Shown here piece by piece: positions 34,441-46,094 of a DNA stretch of 64,000 nucleotides (positions within the stretch are counted from its first letter, which is position 1; every line of letters starts with the position of its first letter). This DNA is from Cichorium intybus (Eukaryota > Streptophyta > Magnoliopsida > Asterales > Asteraceae). The notes beneath the pieces are model-generated. The model was not told the origin of the DNA. It saw nothing but the letters and a program-made list of their open reading frames with translations, and ran no database searches. Location: contig CM042010.1 of the NCBI GenBank assembly GCA_023525715.1, positions 78,431,894 through 78,495,893 on the forward strand. Reading direction: 5' to 3'. Made by a program: the position numbers and the translations under genes.

Positions 34441-35640
34441 TTTAGAGCTCACATTGCTTCTTTCCATTTAGCAGCCTCAGGGCTTGCCATTGCTTCCTTG
34501 TAGCTAGCTGGCTCATCCAGATTTATCAGTGCCATATCACTGACAAATGTGTCACCATCTGCAGTAATATGGAAACAATAAAACTTAGGTGGCATGCTAA
34601 CTATACCGGAACATCTAAGAGGTAATTTGCGGTTTATCTGTTCAACAGGAACTCCTTTCTCTAGTTGAATGCTAGTATCTTCTAAGGTTCCTTTATTAGT
34701 TGACTCCTGAATTTCTTCAAGGTCAATAGTACTCCCACTACCCTCTTTGAATATGAGCTTTTTCTCTCGAAAGACTCCCCTTCATGCTACAAAGACCACG
34801 TCCTTGCTAGGTCTGTAGAACAAATATCCAAAGGACCGCTTTGGGTAACTGATGAAGTAACATCTCTCACTTCTAGCTTCTAGCTTGTCATGAGTCTCTC
34901 GTCTTACAAAAGCTTCACAACCCCAGACTTTAATATGTGCCTACGAGAGAACTTTCCCTGTCCATATTTCGTGAGGTGTTTTGGCAACCTTCTTAGTAGG
35001 GACAAGATTGAGAATATGGGCGCCTGTCTCTAAGGCATACCCCCAAAAGTGAATGGGAAGAAAAGCTCGACTCATTATGGAACGAACCATGTCCAACAAG
35101 ATTCGGTTACGCCTCTCAGCCACACCATTCAGTTGTGGTGTCCTGGGAGGAGTCAACTATAAAACTATTCCACATTCCTTAAGATAGTCAAGGAACTCAA
35201 TACTAAGATACCCACCGCCTCTATCGGATCTAAGCATCTTTATCTTCCTTCCTAATTGATTCCCGACTTCGATTGAACTCTTTGAACTTTTCAAAGGTTT
35301 CTGAGTTATTCTTGATTAAGTGATATATCCATATCTGTTGTAATCATCAGTAAAAGTCACATATAATCGATTAGCATCCCTTGTGGATGATCTGAAGGGT
35401 CCACACACATCCGTATGTATGAGATCCAAAAAATCTTCACCTCTTTCACAAGATCCCGTGAAAGGTGATTTTGTCATCTTTCCCAACAGACAAGATTCGC
35501 ATTCATTATCTGACCTTAGGTCAAATGATTCCAACACTCCATCCATTTGGAGTTGGGCGATGCGTTTCTTGTTAATGTGTACAAGAGGAGAATGCCACAA
35601 GCATGCCTTGTGTATACTATTAGATGAATCAATCTAAAGT
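34441..35640 (-). pseudogene. pol: Copia-4 integrase and start of RT
   Basis: WHSPLVHINKKRIAQLQ and CESCLLGKMTKSPF (HHCC zinc) near 35600-35480; LIHTDVCGPF and VTFTDDYNRYGYIT (catalytic Asp residues) to 35316; TPPRTPQLNGVAERRNR (catalytic Glu) near 35150-35100; AHIKVWGCEAFVRRE near 34930; and the linker ending DEPASYKEAMASPEAAKWKEAM at about 34450. A frameshift and stops lie between 35316 and 35156. Sequence type matches the RNase H of Copia-1, in keeping with the LTR relationship. Confidence 0.9.
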
Positions 35641-36015
35641 ACACTATTGCCTAAATTGTCTACACATGTCACAGTTTCCTACACACCATCACAAGGTAAA
35701 GCTTCAAATATAAAAACACCATTTTTATAAACAGAAATAGATCCATTCATATTATCAAACGAATGTCTATAACCTTGTCTAAAGAATGCATGAAACGAGA
35801 CAATATTACGTGCCATTTCTGGCGAGTAGCAACAATTTGTCAATTCTAAACTAACATCATTACTAAGCACTAGACTATAAACTCCAATCTTGGTAACAAG
35901 AGACGATCGACTATTCCCCATGATCAAGTTTACTCTTCCATGCTCCACCTCCTCACTTTCTCTTAGACCCTGCAAATCAGAGCAAATGTGAAAACCACAT
36001 CATGTATCAAGGACC
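35640..36015 (-). pseudogene. pol: Copia-4 protease
   Basis: The active site reads W-V-L-D-T-stop, then CGFHICSDLQGL. The Gly codon of Asp-Thr-Gly has become TGA (near 36000). The rest, including LVLSNDVSLELTNCCYSPEMARNIVSF, is open to 35679. The enzyme cannot be made from this copy. Confidence 0.85.
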
Positions 36016-36949
36016 CAAGAACGAAAAGATGGTGAGTTATTAGAAATAGTGTATATACCTGCAGACAAGGGCTTGGTCTTACCATCCATCAGATTTTGCA
36101 GGTACTTTAGGCAGCTCTGTTTCCAATGTTCTTTCTCGTTGTAGTAAAAGCAATCGGCTTCTTTGGGATTCGGAACGGGATGAACGTTAGAACCGGGTTT
36201 GGCCTTTAGGCCATTGTAAGATGACCCAGCATGCGCCTTGCCCTTCCAATTCTGTCTCGGAGGACCCTTCCTCTTCTTCCCCTTTCCCTGTCCAATAGCC
36301 ATGACGGGAGCGCTGACAGGAGTAGAGGCTAAACCTTTACCCTTCATTCCTTCTTCAGCAGTCTGTAGTAAGTTGTGCAATTGAGAAAAGGTGGTCTCAG
36401 TGTTGTTCAAATGATAAGCCAATATGAACTGATCATAAAAACTTAGTAAGGAGTTTACGACTATGTCAATAGCCAACTCCTCATCAAAATGCACATTCAG
36501 CTTCATGAGTCGCTCCACATATCGTTGCATAACGTGGACGCAGACAGACTCTCCCTCTTTCAACTTGCATGCCATGAGGGCGTTGACTACTTCATACTTT
36601 TCTTGACAAGCTAGCTTGTGGAACGTTTCCACAAGGTCCTTGTTCATCTCGTATGGCTAATAGTTCTCATAAAATCTCTGCAATTCGGAGACCGTAGTAG
36701 CGACCATGATGCAGGCCACTTTGGTTGCATCGTCGTAGTGTTTCTTATATGAGGCATATTCCTCAAGAGTAGCTGTTTCTAAATCGATCTTTATGAGTTC
36801 TTTTTCGAGTAAATACTCTTTATCCTCGAATCTAAGAGCCATCTTGATATTTTGCATCTAGTCGTTATAGTTGGTGCCATCCAATATCACATTCGAGCAG
36901 AGCGAAATGATCGAAGAGAAGTTATTGTGGTTGTTTTAGGGAGCGGATG
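36000..36949 (-). pseudogene. gag: Copia-4 Gag
   Basis: LDGTNYND-stop-MQNIKMALRF near 36890-36850 (the usual Trp of NYxxW is TAG), then EEYASYKKHYDDATKVACIM, a stop after FYENY, and a 215-codon frame (36647-36000) with ALMACKLKEGESVCVHV and a zinc knuckle reading CFYYNEKEHWKQSC, where the second Cys is Tyr. It is of the UBN2-type Gag of plant Copia. The N-terminus ends at the LARD insertion point; the true start must be near 36949 or in 44853-44993. Confidence 0.88.
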
Positions 36950-39563
36950 TGTAACGCCCAGTTTCAACACAGAGTATACCCAGAAAATTTTTCGCATTAT
37001 AACATAAATAGTATAATTAGGTACTCGTGTGCTCTGGAATCTACAAGAAGTTACCATCGAGAATCGTCCCACGATCCGAGCCGGGCGCTAGAACTGCTAA
37101 CCTGCACACAATATAACGCACACACGTAAGCTATAATTTTAGTGAGTAACAAAACAATGACATGAATAACTTATTTAAATGTAATACATCACCCAGCACG
37201 TGGGTGTAGTTATTCCCTGCAACAACTCATAAGTACTGGTTAATATAAACATATCAAACCAACTATACTCCATTATTAATAACTACAAGTATTCTTTCTG
37301 TAGATACACTGGTATCTACCGATACCTAAGCTACAAGTAAACAAGCACGGTGTAATACAAGTAACACATGTATACACCTAACCGACAACTCGGTACCACT
37401 ATTCGGGATCACTACACAGTATTTCATCACATGATTTCCAACATGAAATCATCTACTCTACGACCTTTCTTATCGTAACCCACAAGGAATTTATATCTAT
37501 CTCCTCTTTAACTTCTACAAAGTTTCGAGTCATTAAGACTCACCACTACCCTTTTTGGAGTATGAGCACAAAAGCCCTAATCACTTATGTTAGGCATTTA
37601 AGCCCCTTCTCTTAGCCACGTAGGCCAATATGTGTTTCACAAAGGTTCTTACCATATGTTAGGTAGTTAAACCCAACCGCGTAGCCAAAAAGGCGTTATG
37701 AACCATAAAGGTTCCTACAGTGTATTGGGTAATTAAACCCAACCATTTACCTATAAAGGCTATATTTTTGGACACTGAGTCCAATCTCCTAGCCACATAG
37801 GCCGTATATTTGGATATTAAATCCAATCTCCTAGCCACAGAGGCCGTATATTTGGATATCAAATCCAATCTCCTAGCCACAGAGGCCATATATTTGGATA
37901 TCAAATCCAATCTCCTAGCCACAGAGGCCGTATATTTTTGCTCTTCATATAGATATCATCTCATAACACATAGTCATATATGGCTCACGAGTTTGCCCCG
38001 CTTTTGCCTAGACTCACTGCTTATCCGGTGTTGTCTTTTTCAATGACTCACAGCTCCATTCTTTTCTTTACATTGACTCACGACATATCCGGTATTGTCT
38101 TTTCATTGACTCACGGCTCCGTTCTTGTCTTTGCATTGACTCACGACTTATCTGGTATTGTCTATGCCAAGTTTAAATCTGTCAAATTTATCCCCCTAAA
38201 CTGATTCAATCTACAACAGGTCAATTAATACATATCACATCGGATATAAGTGAGATTACTCACCTGTAATAACAAGTTACCTCCAATACTCGGTATTCTC
38301 GGATTACATAGTATTCATACACTGTAATCTGTACATACCTATGCATCGATGAACATCATGTGTGCACCATATCATACTACACATGTATATATCATCATGT
38401 ATATTCATCATATACACTCCTCTTTAACTACTAAGTACTTGCTAAGCAAATTGCTAGCATCACAATTATACCTATTCACAAGGTACTCATCTAGTGATAT
38501 TTATAAACCTTACTACCAGTTACTACATATCGTAACCACAAACTTCTAACACATGGAATCCCAAAGGATTCTCTATGTATGTACATAGTTTACACCTAAT
38601 CTACTATATGTATTTCAGCAATTAAGCACATTAACCCATATAACATGTTACAACTAACATGTAGGTAGAGTTACTCATCTGGATATAGAAGCTTTACCCC
38701 ATTCCAAATAGTACAATTGGTAGGCCAAAGTGTCTTCTCATCACTTTCATCACCTACTCCATACCACATAAACACCAACGGTAGATACAAGTGATCCTTC
38801 AACATATTCCAGCTCCTACATAACCAAATACATACCAAGTGAAGGTGAAGACCATGTATTTCCACCCTTCAAGCATAAAGCTTTCTCACAACAGTTAGGA
38901 CTCGGGATTATAAGCGTTTCAAGACATCCAAACAAGTCATATATACTCAAATTTCGACTAATTACGGGTGGTTCATCATAACCACTCGAAACCAACCCAG
39001 TTCAACCAAATCAACCGTTCAAAAGGTTTAAAATAGTAAACCTTGCCTTCAATAAGTGAGATATCGAAAATTACTTCAATCTTCCGCGTTCTAGCCTTCC
39101 AATTTGGTCCTAATATGAAGAGGGAATGTTTCTAGGGTTTTGGGGGTGCTTTTGTTCGAGAATTTCTGCTCAAATGACTCAAAATCGCGAATATAAAGTG
39201 TGGGGTCCGTGCGAAGCACGACCCGTGTCCAAGTTACACGGTCCGTGTAACTTGTAGGATGCTTTAAAAATTGGTCTGCAGGAAACACGACCCGTGTAAG
39301 TCTCGGTAAGAATTCATCGACCTTTGACATGATGCATGCTCAACTTACACGACCCGTGTAACCTTCGGTAAAACTTCATGGACCTTTTATACGACCCGTG
39401 CTCAATTTACACGGCTCGTGTAACCCATTTTTGGCGTTTTTCGCACGAAAACTCTACCCAAAAGGTGTTCTAATCAACCAAACACTTATAACGTCATATT
39501 AAATCATCATTACACTATGATTAACATATATTTACTTACCGAAACTTGTAACGTGGTGTTACA
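36950..39563 (-). repeat. LARD 3' LTR (2614 bp)
   Basis: Plus strand TGTAACGCCCAGTTTC...GTGGTGTTACA. It contains a 42-bp tandem array (about 37640-37940), a roughly 58-bp array with GACTCACGGCT (about 38000-38165), and paired ACACG-CCCGTGT motifs (39218-39420). Several of these motifs have lost CpG by C-to-T or G-to-A changes relative to the other LTR. Confidence 0.95.
37640..37940. repeat. 42-bp tandem repeat in the LARD 3' LTR
   Basis: Unit resembles GTATATTTGGATATCAAATC plus CAATCTCCTAGCCACAGAGGCC. Four or more copies, the outer ones more diverged. Because 42 is a multiple of three, open frames appear on both strands. Confidence 0.9.
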
Positions 39564-39580
39564 AATTCTTCCCCCCTTCA
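39564..39580 (-). other. LARD polypurine tract
   Basis: Minus strand TTGAAGGGGGGAAGAATT abuts the LTR start TGTAACACCACG. Confidence 0.9.
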
Positions 39581-42199
39581 AAAGATTCTGTCCTCGAAAT
39601 CTCATAGCAACTTGTCAAATTGCTCAAGGTTTCATTACAAACCTGCATTCTCATTTAGATTGGAATTCCCATTACACGATAGGAATTCTAACTTCTATTC
39701 ATCTCTCATCTTGGTGGTGATGGGTTTGATTGCTAAGGAAATGGTCCTATCAATCACAACCGAGATCACATTCATATAGTTCTATACATACTATATTAAT
39801 CTACTTTCCTTACTGTACACGTATATCTATTTTTGTATCATACGGTATAATCATTCAACATCTCTACGATGTATATTCATATATACATATACATAGTCAC
39901 AACCTGCTACATGGTTGTAAAGTATTCGATATGCAACTACCACATATCTTTACTACTACTTATGATCACAACAATAGTCATGATGTGATCGCTACATACT
40001 ACATATGATCACTAGATATTCACTAAGTGATCACCATACGCATAACATATGTTATACCAAACATCTATTACATGTCTATTTTGTTCTCAAACAACACATT
40101 ACACATAGTAATGATGTTCTCGTCTCGTCACTACTTATAATCTATCTCACTATCACAATAGTGATTTAGACTGTGTTCCTTTGCTCAGCACTACTAGCCG
40201 CACATACTCAATTTATGGAACCATGAGTATCCGCTTAATGCATCTTGCCAGGCACAATAATTCCTTTTTTTTTACTTTGTACATCAAGTTACAACATCTA
40301 CATACTAGACTTAAACGCGTCTAGTATTAGCTACACATTAACACATTACATATGGTATACTACAACACAATATTGGTTGGTATGTACTTTGCATACACAA
40401 TTCCAACCAGTTACTACATAACTCGTAGTTTTTATATTGTATACAACATTATACTATCATTTAATTTCACTACATAGTACCCTAGTACTATACGCTGCAT
40501 GGTATCTTCATACCAATTATCCTAAAGTGTCACCGATTGACACACCATATCAATCGTCACACAATTTTAAATCATGATACCTCGTACCGTCTAATACTAT
40601 TATCAATCAATACCCGTATATGGTATCTTGTACTGTTCTCCAATCAAATCGTGGCACCTCCTACTATTCTCAAATCTAAGATTCATTTATTCATGAATGA
40701 TCTTCGGGGAGATAACTACTTAATTCATAGTTAAAACATGCCCATTCTGTCTAAGTATCGTTATACTTTAACTATTATACAATTTAAACCACTTATACTC
40801 GTTAGTGGAAATTTTTGTTACATAGCTAACCAACTACATTCTTCATACAAAAGAAACACAAACTCTTCGTTATGCGTTACTTTTCAGTTACTACTATTAC
40901 TGTCTATACCAAGAGTTCCTCAGAACCTCTAACAGCGGTATATACATTCATGTATACAATACACAACAAGGTTAGCTAGTACACATGCTTTATTCTTAAT
41001 ATTTTTCGTCTTGGCTAATGATCAGTTTGACTTTTAAGAAAGAAAAATTCTCTCAATCACAACTGAAATCACTGTTAGACTCACTTTAGTATAAATCTAC
41101 TGGCTACTTCATTCCAGTCACAAACAAATCTTTTAAAGCCAACTCTCCCCTTTATTTACATTCCTAACAAGGAATGATCACAGTCTTCCAACAAGCTATA
41201 CGTAGCTAAACAACGACATTCTAACACCCTGGCTTAGCCAACCAAAGCGTTTATTTCTATCTTTCCCAACTATATAAGTTGTATTTAGACAATTCAATTA
41301 TTCTTTCATACACCCATTTTACTAGTAAGAAAAGGGAAGTGATTCTCATTTAAACATCTGGGACCACTTATTTTAACGTACCACATTTATAAAATTTAAT
41401 CATATAAATTCCACAATATCGGTTCACCGCGAACCCAAAGTCTGTTACTTATAATATTTCAGCCACAAGGGCTTAATTAAATAGCACATAAGGCTATTCG
41501 CCTCTTCTTTAACATCTAAACATTATTTCACAGAGTTCTACTAATACTTGTCACCGATATGGTGCAATTCTTTCAAAGGAAACATTGGTAACAACTCTTC
41601 CTTACCATATTCCACACATTTACCGACTTTATTAAATTTTCAATATATGTCGATCACTTTCTATCAACATTGACTAGTCCATTCTCATATAGACCCTTAC
41701 CATGGTGTGGTCTACCAGTCACTTTTCTAGTCACCGGCTCTAGCTAAATACTTATTATTTCAAAGAATAATTTACATACCTTTTTCTATAATGACTGCCA
41801 ACAACTCCCGTGGACATTTTACTACTTTCATTCTTTCTCTATTCATCGAGCCTCAAGACGACTCGTCTGCTTTTCTGTGTACACCTACAACAATAGGCAG
41901 TAATTTACGTACAATATCAACAATTATTACACGTAATTCTGTCGGATTTCTTTTCGATAGGCCTCTAGCTCCTCTTTATACCGAGTCTTAAAATAAACCT
42001 GGCCACCACTCCGGCTCTCAGCCTTTAATTTTCGAAAATGATTACTCCAAATACTTCACATACTTCAAAATTCAGCAATAATCAGGTCATATATATAACA
42101 CACATGTTAATATATACTTAATTTAACAATACATTCTACTATCTTTCAAGGTTTAAGTCTAGGAATCTACTCTATAGACACCTAATTCACTTAAACCAT
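39581..42199. other. LARD internal region, non-coding
   Basis: AT-rich, with many short open frames but none with a recognisable domain or good length. Rich in repeated words such as ACTACATA and ATATGTTA. I see nothing functional beyond the element's packaging role. Confidence 0.6.
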
Positions 42200-42212
42200 G
42201 GCTCTGATACCA
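42200..42212 (-). other. LARD primer-binding site, initiator tRNA-Met
   Basis: Minus strand TGGTATCAGAGCC, three bases inside the 5' LTR. Confidence 0.93.
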
Positions 42213-42215
42213 ACT

Positions 42216-44847
42216 TGTAATGCCCAGTTTCAACACAGAGTATACCCAAAAAAAATTTCGCATTATAACATAAATAGTATAATTAGGTACTCGTGTGCTG
42301 TGGAATCTACAAGAAGTTACCATTGAGAATCGTCCCACGATCTGAGCCGGGCGCTAGAACTGCTAACCTGCACACAATATAATGCACACACGTAAGCTAT
42401 AAAGTTTAGTGAGTAACAAAACAACTGCATGAATAACTTATTTAAATGTAATACATCACCCAGCACGTGGGTGTAGTTATTCCCTGCAACTACTCATAAG
42501 TACTGGTTAATATAAACATATCAAACCAGCTATACTCCATTATTAATAACTACAAGTATTCTTTCTGTAGTTACACTGGTATCTACCGATACCTAAGCTA
42601 CAAGTAAACAAGCACGGTGTAATACAAGTAACACATGTATACACCTAACCGACAACTCGATACCACTATTCGGGATCACTACACAGTATTTCATCACATG
42701 ATTTCCAACATGAAATCATCTACTCTACGACCTTTCTTATCATAAGCCACAAGGAATTTATATCTATCTCCTCTTTAACTTCTACAAAGTTTCGAGTCAT
42801 TAAGACTCACCACTACCCTTTTTGTAGTATGAGCACAAAAGCCCTAATCACTTATGTTAGGCATTTAAGCCCCTTCTCTTACCACATAGGCCAATATGTG
42901 TTTCACAAAGGTTCTTACCATATGTTAGGTAGTTAAACCCAACCGCGTAGCCAAAAAGGCGTTATGAACCATAAAGGTTCCTACAGTGTATTGGGTAATA
43001 AAACCGAACCATTTAGCCATAAAGGCTATATATTTGGACACTGAGTCCAATCTCCTAGCCACATAGGCCGTATATTTGGATATTAAATCCAATCTCCTAG
43101 CCACAGAGGCCGTATATTTGGATATCAAATCCAATCTCCTAGCCACAGAGGCCGTATATTTGGATATCAAATCCAATCTCCTAGCCACAGAGGCCGTATA
43201 TTTTTGCTCTTCATATAGATATCATCTTATAACACATAGTCACATATGGCTCACGAGTTTGCCCCGCTTTTGCCTAGACTCACGGCTTATCCGGTATTGT
43301 CTTTTTCAATGACTCACAGCTCCGTTCTTTTCTTTACATTGACTCACGGCTTATCTGGTATTGTCTTTCATTGACTCACGGCTCCGTTCTTGTTTTTGCA
43401 TTGACCCATGGCTTATCTGGTATTGTCTATGCCAAGTTTAAATCTGTCAAATTCGTCCCCCAAAACTGATTCAATCTACAACAGGTCAATCAATACATAT
43501 CACCTCGGATATAAGTGAGATTACTCACCTGTAATAACAAGTTACCTCCAATACTCGGTATTCTCGGATTACATAGTATTCATACACTGTAATCTCTACA
43601 TACATATGCATCGATGAACATCATGTGTGCACCATATCATACTACACATGTATATATCATCATGTATATTCATCATATACACTCCTCTTTAACTACTAAG
43701 TACTTGCTAAGCAAATTGCTAGCATCACAATTATACCTTTTCGCAAGGTACTCATCTGGTGATATTTATAAACCTCACTGTCAGTTACTACACATCGTAA
43801 CCACAAACTTCTAACACATGGAATCCCAAAGGATTCTCTATGTATCTATATAGTTTACACCTAATCTACTATATGTATTTCAGCAATTAAGCACATTAAC
43901 CCATAGAACATGTTACAACTAACATGTAGGTAGAGTTACTCACCTGGATATAGTAGCTTTACCCCATTCCAAATAGTACAATTGGTATGCCAAAGTGTCT
44001 TCTCATCACTTTCATCACCTACTCCATACCACATAAACACCAACGGTAGATACAAGTGATCCTTCAACATATTTCAGCTCCTACATAACCAAATACATAC
44101 CAAGTGAAGGTGGACACCATGTATTTCCACCCTTCAAGCGTAAAGCTTGCTCACAACAGTTAGGACTCGGAATTATAAGCGTTTCAAGACATCCAAACAA
44201 GTCCTATATACTCAAATTTCGACTAATTACGGGTGGTTCATCATAACTACTCAAAACCAACCCAATTCAACCAAATCAACCGTTTAAAAGGTTTAAAACA
44301 GTAAACCTTACCTTTAATAACTGAGATATCGAAAATTACTGCAATCTTCCGCGTTCTAGCCTTCCAATTTGGTCCTAATATGAAGAGGGAATGTTTCTAG
44401 GGTTTTGGGGGGTGCTTTTGTTCGAGTTTCTGCTCAAATGACTCAAAATCGCAAATATAAAGTGTGGGGTCCTTGCGCAGCACGACCCGTGTCCAAGTTA
44501 CACGGCCCGTGTAACTTGCAGGCTGCTTTAAAATTTGGTCTGCAGGAAACACGACCCGTGTCCAAAGTATACGACCCGTGTAAGTCTCGGTAAGAATTCA
44601 TCGACCTTTTACACGACGCGTGCTCAACTTACACGACCCGTGTAACCTTCGGTAAAACTTCATGGACCTTTTACATGACCCGTGCTCAATTTACACGGCC
44701 TGTGTAATCCATTTTTTACGTTTTTCGCATGAAAACTCTACCCAAAAGGTGTTCTAATCACCCAAACACTTATAACATCATATTAAATCATAATTACACT
44801 ATGATTAACATATATTTACTTACTGAAACTTGTAACGTGGTGTGACA
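42216..44847 (-). repeat. LARD 5' LTR (2632 bp)
   Basis: Pairs with 36950-39563. Same 42-bp array (about 42905-43206). Four pairs of ACACGACCCGTGT-type motifs lie at 44480-44707, with a TATA-like CTTTATATTTGC on the minus strand (about 44463-44452). Confidence 0.95.
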
Positions 44848-44852
44848 GGATG

Positions 44853-44993
44853 GGATAGCAGAAGCATCAGTTGGAGTAGAAATCTATAAAAGAAGGTAGT
44901 TTTAATTAGATCGGTATTCCTTAATATGTTAACCCAAAGATAAATATTAAGGCTAGGATCCACTATATGATTCACAACTTAGAAGAGGGATGT
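44853..44993 (-). other. Copia-4 5' leader, inner fragment
   Basis: Non-coding leader left between the LARD and Athila-B. AATATTAAGGCTAGGATCC and AGAAGAGGGATG match the Copia-6 leader at about 61608-61665. Confidence 0.8.
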
Positions 44994-45974
44994 TGACAAC
45001 GCCTAGTAATATCACATATTTTAGTCATTGTTGAGCCCTATTCTTAGTCAAATTATCATATACATCGTGGTATTCTCATTTTTCGTTCCAGCACTTGTTT
45101 GGAAAGAAATAATGAAAACAGGGACCAAAAGCATGCAATTTGGAAGAATTGTGAAGATCAAGGCAAAATCAGAAAAAGACGTATGCGCGCCGCGGAAATC
45201 ACAAAGGCGCGACACGGTGATGAGGCGGTGGAAAACATTCAAATGCCGAAAAAACGGGGATAAACCCATACGCGCGACGCGGGATTCACTTATGCGCGGC
45301 GCGGTCTCGAGATTTTTGCAACTATAAATAGAGGCTTTTAGGTCGAAAAAACTAGCGAAGACCTGGTGTGAAATTGACCCCCAAGGCTCTTTGACTCCGA
45401 GATTTAGCTTCAGAAACCATCTTTTGGTAATTTTATGTTTTTATCTTTAATTTTCAATTAGTTAAATAGTTAGTGATAGTTGGCTAATGTCTTTAGGAGT
45501 GACAACCATTGACATTGAGTCTTTGATTTCTGTTTTTTGATGTTTGGTTACTGTTTTTGAACCTTTGGATCTGATTTGGTTAATGAGAATCATTCGGTTT
45601 ATGTTATTTGCTTTGTTTTTTGGTGTTTATGCTTATGAATGAATTTTTTAGTGATTGGATTGTGTTTGATGTTTGGATTTCCTTTGATTGCTTCTGAATT
45701 GGAGATGTAGTTCTGATTTCAGTAGGTAACAAGGTTTAGTTAGTAGCTTAGTTTAGTTAATGCTTGTTTGGATTATTGGATTTTATGTTCTTTTGGGTTT
45801 GTTTGGAAAAAGTTAGGAATTAGGTCCTCTGACTGTAGCGTGACACTGCAGTTGGTAATCTGTCACCTGTCTCGACCACGTAACTCCTGTGGATCGTCCC
45901 TGACTTCCACTGTGCTAAGTGAGTGTGTTAGGTATTTTCTTATTTTTGACCGCATGACGACCGCTGCGATGTCA
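44994..45974 (+). repeat. Athila-B 5' LTR
   Basis: TGACAACGCC...TGCGATGTCA. CGCG motif pairs at 45185-45195/45206-45217 and 45271-45283/45294-45304, then TATAAATA at 45323-45330. Followed by the primer site. Confidence 0.95.
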
Positions 45975-45999
45975 AATTTTGGCGCCGTTGCCGGGGAGT
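45975..45999 (+). other. Athila-B primer-binding site
   Basis: AATTTTGGCGCCGTTGCCGG then GGAG, the intact Athila-type primer site. Confidence 0.93.
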
Positions 46000-46094
46000 T
46001 GTGAGCTTGAGAGTAGGTGATTTGTAGGACTTAGTTTCTGATTTTTGATGTTTGATTTTAGTTTTTTGGTTTTTGGTATGTGTACGTCTTCATA

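Larger units (their letters stand above)
36950..44847 (-). mobile_element. Large LTR element without genes (LARD), derived from a Tekay-like Gypsy
   Basis: 7,898 bp, target duplication GGATG at 36945-36949 and 44848-44852. LTRs 36950-39563 and 42216-44847 are about 2.6 kb each; the internal part (39564-42215) is only 2.65 kb with no credible coding. Orientation is minus: primer site at 42200-42212 and polypurine tract at 39564-39580. Next to the tract the minus strand still reads D-F-E-D-R-I-F-stop, which I recognise as the end of Tekay-type pol, so a coding Tekay-like parent is likely. Confidence 0.93.

Noticed and set aside
37659..38046. Repeat proteins on both strands (also 42925-43312)
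   Set aside because: Produced by the 42-bp tandem array in the LARD LTRs, no start context or conserved extension.
39581..42199. Small genes in the LARD interior (for example 40738-40932, 41791-41991)
   Set aside because: Short, AT-rich, no domain, many equal-length frames on both strands.
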